Shown here: positions 1-8,338 of the stretch, one piece after another
Position numbering within the stretch: position 1 is the stretch's first letter
Layout: each line of letters begins with the position of its first letter
Program-made: the position numbers and the translations under genes
Notes under the pieces: model-generated
The model's database searches: none
What the model saw: the letters and a program-made list of their open reading frames with translations, nothing else
Told to the model about the DNA's origin: nothing
NCBI RefSeq assembly: GCF_014925405.1
Contig: NZ_AQHJ01000020.1
Location: 24,988 to 88,987 of the forward strand
Length of the DNA stretch: 64,000 nt
DNA from: Pseudoalteromonas ulvae UL12
GTDB lineage: Bacteria > Pseudomonadota > Gammaproteobacteria > Enterobacterales > Alteromonadaceae
Direction of reading: 5' to 3'

Positions 1-778
1 TGTTGATGATACAAATTACTTCAAAGAAATAAGAGCCTGTTTTGGTGCTCATCCTGTAAATTTAAACCCAAAGGATAAAGGCAAGAGGTTTGCTAGTTGG
101 CCTTTTGATGGCATGAATAGTGGTTCATCTGATTTAGATGTTCTCCTCTATAGCAATATTCCCAATGAAGAAGATTTAACCCTTTCATTAAATTCTAATG
201 AATTAATTGCCTTTCTTAAAAGTAGATATGAATATTTAGATGTAATCTCAGAAGAAATTAAAAGGCAATTCATCAGTTTCAAAGAAAAGCACAGTCAAAT
301 TACGATAAACACCTTTGGCTCACCTCTTGAAAAACTTAAAACGCTTGCTGAAGAGTCTTTAATACGCTTTGACAATGACTATTATGAAAGTGTGATTAAC
401 GACCTAATTATTATCTTTGGCACGACATTAGATGGTGAAGAATATCAAACTGAAGAAGTCGAATTTAAAGAAAGTTTATTGCCACTTATTGAAGAAATTA
501 AAACAAATTTACAATCCGTTGAAATTAAAGATTTAGAGTATCATTCATTGATTTATATAAATTCAAGCCTCGATTCAGAATTAAGCTACGAACTTCCTAA
601 ATTTTATTCTTGGCTTTACCGTGGAGAAGATGATCCTTTATTAAATTATTATATAAAAAGACTAAATAAGGTATCAGAGAACAAATATAAATTTAATGAG
701 ACAGATGGTTGTGATAAATCGTTCTTAAAATTAAAGCTTATGCTTAGAAGGTTTTCATCCGAATTAACGGGTCGATAG
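1..778 (+). CDS. Unknown protein, 5' end outside the window
   Basis: The reading frame is open from base 2 to the TAG at 776-778, so the gene starts upstream of the window. The ATG at 113 is probably internal because the codons before it (encoding, for example, ACFGAHPVNLN and FASWPFDGM) look like ordinary coding sequence. At least 258 residues are visible. The protein is acidic, rich in Lys/Glu/Asn and mostly helical in appearance, with no signal peptide, membrane segment or catalytic motif that I recognise. Its AT-rich codon use matches the accessory DNA around it. No function is proposed. Confidence 0.6.
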   Translation, partial: VDDTNYFKEIRACFGAHPVNLNPKDKGKRFASWPFDGMNSGSSDLDVLLYSNIPNEEDLTLSLNSNELIAFLKSRYEYLDVISEEIKRQFISFKEKHSQITINTFGSPLEKLKTLAEESLIRFDNDYYESVINDLIIIFGTTLDGEEYQTEEVEFKESLLPLIEEIKTNLQSVEIKDLEYHSLIYINSSLDSELSYELPKFYSWLYRGEDDPLLNYYIKRLNKVSENKYKFNETDGCDKSFLKLKLMLRRFSSELTGR

Positions 779-1418
779 GCAGGAAGACGTTCCTACCCCT
801 AATCCATTTGAATTAATAATAACTGTTTTTCTTTCAACTTATTTGTTGTATCTGAAATGTCTAGCCCAAAGTTTTTATATGTATCTTCGAGTAGATACTT
901 CATAGCTTCATGAATTTTCAATTTTACTTAAAGAACTATATTTTTATCAAACTATTTTATCGACAGACAAAACAAGGCTTCGATGCTTGGCGTGTTTAGC
1001 AAAATGTTCACTTATATGATTTTTTGCTATTGCGAAAAATCATATCGCGACTTTTGTTTTTGATAGTTGGACTACAATTATCAACCTAATAAGCAATTTA
1101 CAAAAAAATATCCTTTTACACAGGGATTTTTGAGTCGAACCATAAAAAATTATTTTGAAATCTATAGGTGAATTGGGCAGTGAAATATAATTCAAAGGCT
1201 TTTTAACATAATGTCTAATTACATAAATGTACCTTTATATAAGCGTATTTATCATGTATACTGGCTGCATATACAGTAGGAGTTTGTTGCTATTAGAAAT
1301 TCCCTAAAATGACTACGCGACATGTTCCGATGTCAAAACTCTAAGCGCTTGTATTATTAAATTGATGAATTTATGCAGTTGTTGTTATTATGAACAATAA
1401 GGGTGAACGGGTATATTA
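779..1418. other. Intergenic region with one long hairpin
   Basis: I see no convincing gene in this 640-bp stretch. It contains an inverted repeat at 1014-1045 with arms of 14 bases (left arm ATATGATTTTTTGC, right arm its complement with one mismatch) around a TATT loop. The remainder is very AT-rich and presumably carries the promoter of the recombinase gene that follows. The hairpin lacks a T-tract, so it could be a recombination or regulatory site as well as a weak terminator. Confidence 0.4.
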
Positions 1419-2411
1419 ATGAGGTCAAAACTTGAGCACATCCTAGATGCTAATAAGCTACCATCTACGTATGTAAGAAAAGGTCACTTAGCGACTGAAA
1501 TTTACATTAATGAGAAATGTCCGATATATACTTATATAAACTCATTAGCATCAGAATCCTCACAAAAAACTGCTAAATACGCACTCAGCGCAATAGCAAA
1601 ACATAAAAATCTAACTAGTCCATATGAGATTAATTGGCTTGAAGTCGATCGAAATTGGCTCCATGAGTTACGCTCTAAATTATCAGACAAGGGACTTTCA
1701 CCCAACACAACCAACCTTTACTTAACCATTATCAAGCGCATTTTGAAGGAAGCTTTTTTTCTTGGTTATATTTCCCGAATGCGATTTGAAACAGTTATGG
1801 ACGTTAAGGGAATATCCCACGCAAAAACGAAGATTCATGGCGTTTTGAGTTACGTACAATTTGATGATGCACTGAAACTCTGCGATGACAACACTAATCT
1901 TGGCAAGCGGGATATGGCCATTATTGCACTTACTGTAGGTTGCGGGTTACGTCGATTTGAATCAGCAAAAATACTCATGTCAGATATAAACTTGGCAGCG
2001 AAAAAGCTTGAAGTGAAGGGAAAGGGCGGTAAATTTCGTAATTTATATATTCACGATGTCACGATGAAGCAAATAGAACCATGGTTAATAATTCGAGGAC
2101 TAAACCCAGGCCCATTATTCTTGCCAATTCATAAAAGCGATCAGGTAGACTTCTCTCGTTTGGATACCGGAATCACAATAAACAGCAATACTATATATGG
2201 GTGCTGCAGAAGGAGAGGGTTAATGGATTTAGAACAAAAAATACCTCCTCATTCTTTGCGCCGTACTTATGCTACATGGCTATATCGTAAGAAGGTCTCG
2301 CTTGAAGAGATAAGAAAACTTCTTGGCCACACATTCATTGAAACAACTAAAAACTATGTTGTTACAAGTGATGAAGAACTAAGACAATCGGTGATGGATA
2401 ACTTATTTTAA
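1419..2411 (+). CDS. Tyrosine recombinase / phage-type integrase
   Basis: This 330-residue protein belongs to the XerC/XerD-type tyrosine recombinases, which cut and rejoin DNA through a 3'-phosphotyrosine. The N-terminal third (about residues 20-120) fits a SAM-like core-binding domain with the usual 'SPNTTNLYLTIIKRILKEA' helix. The catalytic domain shows Arg in GCGLRRFESAK, Lys in KGKGGKFRN, the HSLRR box, the His of LLGHTFIETT and the terminal Tyr in KNYV, so the active-site set looks complete. It stands alone with no excisionase beside it. It could be the integrase of an island whose ends are not recognised here. It lacks the extra motif typical of integron integrases as far as I can see, and no attC sites were noticed. 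Confidence 0.88.
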   Translation: MRSKLEHILDANKLPSTYVRKGHLATEIYINEKCPIYTYINSLASESSQKTAKYALSAIAKHKNLTSPYEINWLEVDRNWLHELRSKLSDKGLSPNTTNLYLTIIKRILKEAFFLGYISRMRFETVMDVKGISHAKTKIHGVLSYVQFDDALKLCDDNTNLGKRDMAIIALTVGCGLRRFESAKILMSDINLAAKKLEVKGKGGKFRNLYIHDVTMKQIEPWLIIRGLNPGPLFLPIHKSDQVDFSRLDTGITINSNTIYGCCRRRGLMDLEQKIPPHSLRRTYATWLYRKKVSLEEIRKLLGHTFIETTKNYVVTSDEELRQSVMDNLF

Positions 2412-2563
2412 TACCGAAGGTTAAATAGTTCTCGGGATTGTAGAGCTTTGGACATGGCCCTAAAAGGGCTTAAATACAGATATATGTGTTTAATTGAGCT
2501 TATAATTGAATTCATAAGCTCAATTAAAGTTTATTCAGTTCTGCAAAAGAAACATTTTCAATT

Positions 2564-3220
2564 TTATAAGATCGACTGTTTTTTATCTGGGCTTTCCATT
2601 GCGACAACCGAGGGGCAAACACCAACATCATTACTATACATTTTACCTTTTATTTGCCCCATTGTTTCGAATAGACTTTGCATATTGGCTTCTGTTATTT
2701 GAAGTGGCGAACTTGGTATGAGGCTATCAATGATCTCTCCAGTTATACCTAGAACCTCAACTATCATTGTCCCACTTATTTCACCAGAACTAGCCATTCC
2801 TCCCAAATTAAAAACCCCTGCTAGATCTAGTTCTTTTGATTTAACTGAGTACTCAATCCGCACACGATAACCAACCCCCTTAACAGCGTCTTTGTCGTTA
2901 ATGCTTATTTTGTCGTACTTTAAATAATCAAAAATCTGGAGGATTATATCGCCTTTCTTAACCTTTGCGCCTGCCCCCATAAAAGACAACTCTCCAGAGC
3001 CACTATCTTTTTTATAGATGTATGAAAAGACCCTTGTATGGGGAATTTTTAAAAGGGCATCCTTTTTGGCTTCGCTCTCTGTGAAGCACTGAGTACTTTC
3101 ACGCTTTTCATTATCTTTAAGAAAACTCTCTGCAGTGGGGGAAATTGGTTGAATTTCAGCGCATGTATAGATTGGATAAAACATGGCCGCACACAAGATG
3201 GCTATCTTTTTCATTTTCAC
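2564..3220 (-). CDS. Secreted protein of unknown function
   Basis: The gene encodes a 218-residue protein with a clear Sec signal peptide: Lys-rich N terminus, hydrophobic core AILCAAMFYPIYT, likely cleavage after CA near residue 21. The mature part is polar and contains a Gly-rich middle (GVFNLGGMASSGEISGTMIVEVLG). It keeps two Cys, one near residue 45 and one near 200, that could form a disulfide in the periplasm. I do not recognise the family. It lies on the strand opposite the recombinase and is followed upstream by a lipoprotein gene in the same direction, so the two may be co-transcribed. Confidence 0.6.
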   Translation of the reverse strand: MKMKKIAILCAAMFYPIYTCAEIQPISPTAESFLKDNEKRESTQCFTESEAKKDALLKIPHTRVFSYIYKKDSGSGELSFMGAGAKVKKGDIILQIFDYLKYDKISINDKDAVKGVGYRVRIEYSVKSKELDLAGVFNLGGMASSGEISGTMIVEVLGITGEIIDSLIPSSPLQITEANMQSLFETMGQIKGKMYSNDVGVCPSVVAMESPDKKQSIL

Positions 3221-3299
3221 ATCCTTGATTCTTATGGTGGCTACAATCGCTATTTAACGCCACAGGTTTAAAGTTTAAGCTGCTTTTATCAATTAAAAA

Positions 3300-3752
3300 T
3301 TAAATTTTCCCAATACATTCCTTATTTTTAAATGGTTCTTTTTTAGAGATTGATACCTTTAGAGCTGTGATACATTCAGGCGTAAAATTTTGTAAATATA
3401 TTTTCAGCATTGAGTATTTACAAGATATGTCGCTATCTGCGCTATTACAAAGTAAATAATTATTCATCAATTTATCGTCAAAATAGGAACTTATATATAC
3501 GCTTTCTGTTATGCCTGGTTCGTTGCGTTTCTCATTCATCTGGTTTAGCAATTCCGAAACTTCATTATTGTTTAAATTATCAATAACAGGATCTGAAATT
3601 ATCCCAGATTCGAGTGCCTGAACATCTTCCCAAATATCATAATTAGAATTTAAACCATGCTGTGCTTTACCGGAGCAAGCAAATAAAAATGAAGTTACTA
3701 TAAACAAAAACACCTTAGTGGTTAATTCGCTTCCATATAATGTACCAGCCAT
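3300..3752 (-). CDS. Small putative lipoprotein
   Basis: The chosen ATG at 3752 has an AAAGGGTGA ribosome-binding site in front of it; a TTG nine codons upstream would give 159 residues. The N terminus has a hydrophobic stretch ending in a lipobox-like SFLFAC followed by SGK, so lipid attachment at Cys and an outer- or inner-membrane periplasmic location are likely. The mature part is about 120 residues, polar, with four further Cys (around CNSADSDISCKY and CITAL...CIGKI) that may pair. No family is recognised. Same strand as, and about 80 bp upstream of, the neighbouring secreted protein. Confidence 0.55.
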   Translation of the reverse strand: MAGTLYGSELTTKVFLFIVTSFLFACSGKAQHGLNSNYDIWEDVQALESGIISDPVIDNLNNNEVSELLNQMNEKRNEPGITESVYISSYFDDKLMNNYLLCNSADSDISCKYSMLKIYLQNFTPECITALKVSISKKEPFKNKECIGKI

Positions 3753-4005
3753 GATTTCACCCTTTGTTTGTACCTTCAACTTGTACGATTTTCACTCAGA
3801 TTTATGAATTTTTCCATTAAAATCGTTTAAATCATCTCAGCCATTTAACTGCAATGTTATAAAAAGTAGATAAGTTAATTTAACTAAGATTAAAATATGG
3901 CACCTAATTCCAGACTTTCGGTGTATTATTAGCCTATTAAGCTGGTGGACAAATTCTAAATGTTCGCAGTGAATAAAATCACACCCACTAAATAAGGAGC
4001 TAACA

Positions 4006-4476
4006 TTGTTGTTACCTAGAAAAGCTCATCGTTACGCAAAACGCATTTGGGATGAGTTAGGGAATCTCCTTCAGAACCAAGAAATAAAAATTTTACATAT
4101 TTTTTCTGCTTTAGCCTGCTTCAAACTTAACACAGATACTAGAATCACAAATTGGGACTTAGCCGCAAGAATAATGACCATTAACGCAGATGTTGGCAGT
4201 TGGGGCTTTTCAACACACCTAAGAAGAAACACCGATAAGTACACTAATTTAATTAGGTACATAGATTTCTCATTAGGGAACCTAGGCTATCTATCTGGAG
4301 CTAGGAATGACACTTCTGCAGATGAGGTAAGTCATTATGACCCGATTGTAAAAGAGCTCATCTCATTAATGGTCGAAGCTTTGAAAGATATTCCTTGTGA
4401 AATAGAGGCAGATGTAAACGAAATCGCCTTAAATATGAAATTACAATTGAAAGAACTAGGGAAAACTGATATCTAG
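4006..4476 (+). CDS. Unknown protein with TTG start
   Basis: This 156-residue reading frame begins with TTG at 4006. AAGGAG at 3994-3999 lies six bases upstream and decides the start. The protein is soluble and mainly helical, with a conserved-looking middle (NWDLAARIMTINADVGSWGFSTHLRR). No signal peptide, membrane segment or known motif is visible. The next gene starts within about 40 bases and probably depends on the same transcript. Function unknown; co-location with the following small gene suggests a two-gene unit. Confidence 0.55.
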   Translation: MLLPRKAHRYAKRIWDELGNLLQNQEIKILHIFSALACFKLNTDTRITNWDLAARIMTINADVGSWGFSTHLRRNTDKYTNLIRYIDFSLGNLGYLSGARNDTSADEVSHYDPIVKELISLMVEALKDIPCEIEADVNEIALNMKLQLKELGKTDI

Positions 4477-4513
4477 TACAACTATTATCTGGTCTGGTGA
4501 TAATCAGATCGAA

Positions 4514-4990
4514 GTGTCGAGCTTTATAGGTCATGAAGACTTCTGGCATAAAAATGGTGATTTACTAATAAAGCAAGGGGACTCCGAAATAGTGCTAAAA
4601 AAAGGAGACACTCTTGTTAAAGAAAATGGCAAAATCTATCTGCCATTATCCAAGACCTTTCATCAGGGCGAGGCATGTTCATACGAGGAAGAGCTTTCAA
4701 AAGCGCTTAAAATAATCAAACAACGAATAAATGAAAGACTGTATTCTCCTTCTGGAGACAAAACAGAAGCATTGAATGCTATTTCTTTTTTAGAGTTTTG
4801 GGCAATGCCACTTCAAAACTCAGCAGAAGCTTTAGGTTTCGATGATTATCTTGGTGCTTTTATTAGAACATCATTTGATACAGAGCAATGTGAAAAATCA
4901 TGGAAAATTGGTTTTTTAAAAGCTCATAAGGTCGATAGTGAAAGACATGAAATCAGCATTAAACATGCTAAAAAGTTGTTAGCCGAATAG
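4514..4990 (+). CDS. Unknown protein, start uncertain
   Basis: The first conventional start is GTG at 4514, but the frame is open back to 4460 and the preceding codons (TTIIWSGDNQIE) read like protein. The true start may therefore be a rare codon overlapping the end of the previous gene. The product (about 158 residues from GTG) has an N-terminal part of short alternating strands (GDLLIKQGDSEIVLKKGDTLVKENGKIYLP) followed by a helical C-terminal half. No catalytic motif is seen. Close coupling to the gene before it argues for joint expression. Function unknown. Confidence 0.5.
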   Translation: MSSFIGHEDFWHKNGDLLIKQGDSEIVLKKGDTLVKENGKIYLPLSKTFHQGEACSYEEELSKALKIIKQRINERLYSPSGDKTEALNAISFLEFWAMPLQNSAEALGFDDYLGAFIRTSFDTEQCEKSWKIGFLKAHKVDSERHEISIKHAKKLLAE

Positions 4991-5026
4991 CAGGGAAAAT
5001 AAAGTTTCTGACCATGGAGTAAATAA

Positions 5027-5821
5027 ATGAATAATCTTAAGATACTTTTCTCATTATGCATTTTCGCTGCGCAGCCTGCTCTAGCTGAACACCCCACAAG
5101 TTTTAGCGGCGCTAAAAAAATGGCGGAAAAGCAAATTTACTTCGATCATTTTAAAACATTTTATTGCGGCTGCGATTTTGAATTTGATGATGTAAACGAT
5201 AGGGATGGTGATGGCAACAAACATGAAACAATGGTAAATCCAGTTCAATGCGGATATAAGCCAAGAAAAGCCGTCACGCGCTCAGGTAAAGCAAACGCAC
5301 GTATCGATCGGATAGAATGGGAACACGTAGTTCCTGCATACAAGCTAGGGGGCCACCTTGAACAGTGGATGGATCCTGAAAAATTCCATGACTGTAAAAG
5401 TACAAATGGGAAAGCACTTAGTGGCAGGAGCTGTGCTTATGCCCTCTCAGCAAATTTCAAAAAAGCCCATGATGATTTACACAACCTTCAACCGGCTATC
5501 GGGGAACTCAACGCTGATAGAAGTAACTATAAGTTTACAATAATCGATGGTGAAAATCGTGAATATGGTAATTGCGACTTCGAAGTTGACTTCGAACAAG
5601 ACACCGTCGAACCGCCAGAAGTTGTTATGGGCAATATAGCCAGAACATACCTTTATATGAATAAGCAATATCAAATACCGATGAATCGGTTAGAGATCGA
5701 TATGATGATTCAATGGAATGAACTTGATCCTGTTGATGAATGGGAATGCAAAAGAAATAAACGTGTTAAAGAAGTTCAAGGAAATGACAATCCCTTTGTT
5801 ACGGTACAGTGCATAAAATAG
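5027..5821 (+). CDS. Secreted endonuclease I family nuclease (EndA/Vvn-like)
   Basis: The product (264 residues) belongs to the endonuclease I family of periplasmic or extracellular nucleases that cut DNA, and often RNA, without sequence specificity. A signal peptide ends at ALAEH near residue 22. Family hallmarks are the WEHVVPA box with the catalytic His, and the metal-site region DLHNLQPAIGELNADRSNYKF. Several Cys pairs (CGCDFEF, CGYK, CKSTNG, CAYA) match the disulfide-stabilised fold. A GGAG lies upstream of the ATG. It may scavenge nutrients from extracellular DNA or limit DNA uptake; nothing here ties it to either neighbour. Confidence 0.9.
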   Translation: MNNLKILFSLCIFAAQPALAEHPTSFSGAKKMAEKQIYFDHFKTFYCGCDFEFDDVNDRDGDGNKHETMVNPVQCGYKPRKAVTRSGKANARIDRIEWEHVVPAYKLGGHLEQWMDPEKFHDCKSTNGKALSGRSCAYALSANFKKAHDDLHNLQPAIGELNADRSNYKFTIIDGENREYGNCDFEVDFEQDTVEPPEVVMGNIARTYLYMNKQYQIPMNRLEIDMMIQWNELDPVDEWECKRNKRVKEVQGNDNPFVTVQCIK

Positions 5822-5945
5822 TGGGCAAAAAAGCGAACACCCTCTTGTTGTAGGCTTCAAGAAGATTGATCGCGCATCACATATCTGATCCCGCACATTC
5901 AGACTCAGCCTCCAATGCAAGAAACATGACCTGCTCGAGAAGTTC

Positions 5946-6530
5946 TTAATTTTTTAACTTTTTTTTATACTCCCGTATTTGCTCCCGATAAGTTTCTTTC
6001 ACAATATATATGTTCTTGTTTTTTGGAAGGGAGTAAGCAGCGTATACATCTTTTCCACCAGCAATGTCGTCGGTACATATTGTATTTAATTTAGTATACT
6101 TTTCTTCTTCACTAAACACTTCATTCGGATGACTTTGACAAGATTCACTCCAGTATTTGGCTATTCCTTGTAAGTTTTTCGCATAGTTATTTTCATGGAA
6201 GTTATCCAGAAGTACATTCTTTGCCCACTCTTTTTCAAAATAGAATTTGAGATGTAATTTGTCCGTATCATTCATGAGCCATTTTTTGGTTTGTACTTCG
6301 ATTGAAATCAATTTTGACCAGTCCGGCGTAATATTTATAAACCCATTTTCTACGTTCCCATTGAATACTTGTAGTCCCGCATTAGAGTTCAGTATATTTT
6401 TTAGGTATTCTCCAAAATTGTCGACCATACTAAGCGGGTTTGCATTTACAACAAAAATCAAGTCATTTGACCAACGGTGACACCAGGTCCCGTTCACGTT
6501 TGTACTTTCTATTTCCATTTGTTCACACAT
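5946..6530 (-). CDS. Unknown cytoplasmic protein
   Basis: A 194-residue protein with ATG at 6530 preceded by AAAGGAT. It has no signal peptide or membrane segment. It is rich in Trp, Asn and Lys, with a basic C-terminal helix (YREQIREYKKKLKN). I recognise no domain. Upstream it shares the 13-mer AGCCTATAACAAC with the next gene (6603-7148), which suggests the two respond to the same regulator or polymerase form. The pair could be effector/immunity-like partners, but nothing in the sequence proves this. Confidence 0.5.
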   Translation of the reverse strand: MCEQMEIESTNVNGTWCHRWSNDLIFVVNANPLSMVDNFGEYLKNILNSNAGLQVFNGNVENGFINITPDWSKLISIEVQTKKWLMNDTDKLHLKFYFEKEWAKNVLLDNFHENNYAKNLQGIAKYWSESCQSHPNEVFSEEEKYTKLNTICTDDIAGGKDVYAAYSLPKNKNIYIVKETYREQIREYKKKLKN

Positions 6531-6557
6531 ATTTCTATCCTTTTAATTTTTTCAGAG

Positions 6558-6570
6558 GTTGTTATAGGCT
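6558..6570 (-). promoter_or_regulatory. Shared 13-mer upstream of the 5946-6530 gene
   Basis: On the minus strand the sequence is AGCCTATAACAAC, about 28 bases before the start codon. The identical 13-mer precedes the neighbouring minus-strand gene at 7167-7179. It contains TATAAC, which would serve as a -10 box; the flanking G/C bases are also conserved, so an operator is possible. Confidence 0.4.
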
Positions 6571-6602
6571 TTAAAATCACTGCCACCAACCTCTTACAGC
6601 AC

Positions 6603-7148
6603 CTAAAAATTACATGTTAAGATCATAGGAGTAATCTCCCCCCATAATTCGAATTGATTGTTTGCATTGACTTGATATGCAATTGGTCCTGGATTCCAAT
6701 GCATTAATCTGCTTCCGTCACCATCTGGCATTCTTGGGGAAAAAAGCCTGTTTTGATTCCTAAAATAAATACTTGCATGGCCAACAATTCCTGTGATGAT
6801 AATATCTGAATTATTTAACTCTGCATTCACTTGATTAGCAAAGTTTTGTCTTTCAAGCGGAGTGTTTAAATCAGGAACTTGAATGTGTCTAAACCCTTCT
6901 GGAGCTTCTTCAAAGTCTTGAGCAAGAAAATTTGCAATTTCATCCCTGTCAGGTGCTGGTGCTTGGTTCAAATTCTGAAGCGGACCATAATTCCCCCTAT
7001 TATCGTTCCATCGATTTTGTATTATTTGGTTTTGATCATAAATAAGTAAGTCCAAACAAACAGCTAAACACGACTGGTTATATAATTGAACGAAGTTATC
7101 CAATGCCTCATCATTATTAAGTGCATTAAGTTGAGCTATAGTAATCAT
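6603..7148 (-). CDS. Unknown protein, possible papain-like fold
   Basis: A 181-residue protein, ATG at 7148 behind AGAGGAAATT. It has no signal peptide. A Cys-containing helix near the N terminus (NQSCLAVCLDLLIY, about residues 24-38) and a His in a strand-like segment (IIITGIVGHASIYFRN, about residue 124), followed by an Asp-rich turn (MPDGDGSR), have the order of a Cys-His-Asp papain-like triad. That is only a pattern match by eye. It shares an upstream 13-mer with the gene downstream on the same strand, so joint regulation is likely. Function unknown. Confidence 0.5.
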   Translation of the reverse strand: MITIAQLNALNNDEALDNFVQLYNQSCLAVCLDLLIYDQNQIIQNRWNDNRGNYGPLQNLNQAPAPDRDEIANFLAQDFEEAPEGFRHIQVPDLNTPLERQNFANQVNAELNNSDIIITGIVGHASIYFRNQNRLFSPRMPDGDGSRLMHWNPGPIAYQVNANNQFELWGEITPMILTCNF

Positions 7149-7166
7149 AATTTCCTCTTTTAAATT

Positions 7167-7196
7167 GTTGTTATAGGCTCACTTTATTGCCTATAA
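7167..7196. promoter_or_regulatory. Second copy of the 13-mer, inside an inverted repeat
   Basis: GTTGTTATAGGCT at 7167-7179 repeats the 6558-6570 motif. Here TTATAGGC (7171-7178) is matched by GCCTATAA (7189-7196), giving an 8-bp inverted repeat with a 10-base spacer, just upstream of the 6603-7148 gene. This is a plausible repressor site or promoter pair. Confidence 0.4.
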
Positions 7197-7549
7197 CATA
7201 GTGCTAAAAGACAATGGTCTTTATCCACACTATCACTTTATCGTTTTGTGGTCTTTTATCACCCATATTAGGTGTTAAAGAGCCACTCAGTTAAAAACAA
7301 GACATCGACAAGATTATGTTTGATATTTACATCGGTTCTAGGATCTTCAATCCACTCTAAATGCGTGATGATGCTCATTGTAACGACCTAAAAAATTGCG
7401 ATGCGCAATCAGATAATAAAACCCCAGTACTCGTCAATTTAAAGTCCGATCCCGCCCTGACTCAGTTACAAGTTAGTGTTCGTTCATTAATAAAAACCCA
7501 GGCAGCAACACAGATAAGGTAAATGTATTAGAGTGGTTAAAAAAAGATA
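7197..7549. other. Gene-poor stretch with decayed coding sequence
   Basis: No intact gene is convincing. A 53-codon plus-strand frame (7361-7522) has protein-like composition but no ribosome-binding site. The stretch sits beside a decayed Tn3-family transposase and probably consists of remnants left after several insertions and deletions. Confidence 0.3.
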
Positions 7550-7968
7550 TTACACATCATTACACAAACTATTCGAAGCAATCAGGATCCGCTCAATTGG
7601 TAAGCGTCGAGCAATACCCAATTCGAAAACCCAATACGGATTTACATGGGCGTGATCGGCCATATCAACATCATATCGTCCAAACCTCCTGATATGTTCT
7701 CTATATAGGATCTTAGGCAATTAAACAGTTCTTTGGTAATAACAATGCCCTCAGATGCCATTTCGTTTAAGACGCCAGTTAGATCGGATACGTTATGCAA
7801 CATTATTGAATCAGCGATCAATTTTGAATATTTGGTCTGTTTTGCTTGCTCGACCGGATCAACGCTTTTGATTGTTTCACCCCCAAAAGAGATCCAATCC
7901 TGAAAATCGTCATAGGATCCTACTTTTGTTGTTCCGGCTCGAATTTGTTGTTTAGCCGTTTTATTCAT
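7550..7968 (-). pseudogene. C-terminal remnant of a Tn3-family transposase, frameshifted
   Basis: Reading leftward from ATG 7968 (RBS GAGGA) gives a Tn3 TnpA-like tail: ISFGGETIKSVDPVEQ, then KYSKLIADSIMLHNVSDL and ITKELFNCLRSYI. At about 7703-7706 one base is missing. Continuing in the next frame restores the family signature REHIRRFGRYDVDM and runs to a stop at 7550-7552. Intact Tn3-family transposases are about 1,000 residues, so only the last ~140 are left. No terminal inverted repeat or resolvase was recognised nearby. The call rests on my recollection of the conserved tail (SPY..HI.RFG.Y..D.). Confidence 0.6.
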
Positions 7969-8216
7969 AATGTTTCCTCGCGTATAAGTGATGAGGAAAA
8001 TTATGCGCAACTGTTTGAAGGGATATAAGTACGTCAATTTATTAGGCAGTTACGATGGAGTGGCAGATAGTCAACCTTCTGTTATTTAACTGGAACACAC
8101 CTATCAGGATGGAGATGCCGTAAAGAACACCCCTTACAAGATTGAACTGAGCTTTTGCACCACACATTTTTATGCTCTCCCGGACGGTTACGCTGTTTGT
8201 AATATTGTGTAATACC
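7969..8216. other. Non-coding or decayed spacer before the toxin locus
   Basis: No intact gene is present. A short plus-strand stretch around 8090-8212 translates to protein-like sequence (HTYQDGDAVKNTPYKIELSF) directly after an in-frame stop, so it looks like the remnant of a larger gene. The region ends at the palindrome described next. Confidence 0.3.
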
Positions 8217-8242
8217 AATTTTTATTACATGTAATAAAAATT
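8217..8242. promoter_or_regulatory. Perfect 26-bp palindrome upstream of the toxin locus
   Basis: The left half AATTTTTATTACA is followed directly by its exact complement, with no spacer. The site lies about 97 bases before the first gene's ATG. Its length and perfect symmetry fit a dimer-binding operator. The LuxR-type protein encoded at the end of the same locus (13366-14190) is the obvious candidate ligand, by position only. I found no second copy in the window. Confidence 0.5.
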
Positions 8243-8338
8243 ATTCTTGGATATAAGTTTTGGCGTTGAAATATAACACCACTAAAAAACTATTAAATTA
8301 CTAGAGTGATTCAATGGGTTAAAAAAGGAAAAATAGTT

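Noticed and set aside
2356..2372. Ter-like TATGTTGTTACAAG inside the first recombinase gene
   Set aside because: Differs from the Ter core at the essential positions and lies inside a coding frame; treated as chance.
1419..2411. Integron integrase
   Set aside because: No integron-specific insertion was recognised and no attC-like sites or cassette array follow; a generic tyrosine recombinase is the safer call.
7361..7522. A 53-codon plus-strand frame with protein-like composition
   Set aside because: No ribosome-binding site and it sits among decayed sequence; could be a remnant but cannot be supported as a gene.
8083..8212. Coding-like fragment reading HTYQDGDAVKNTPYKIELSF
   Set aside because: It begins at an in-frame stop and has no start; too short to assign, listed only as a likely remnant.
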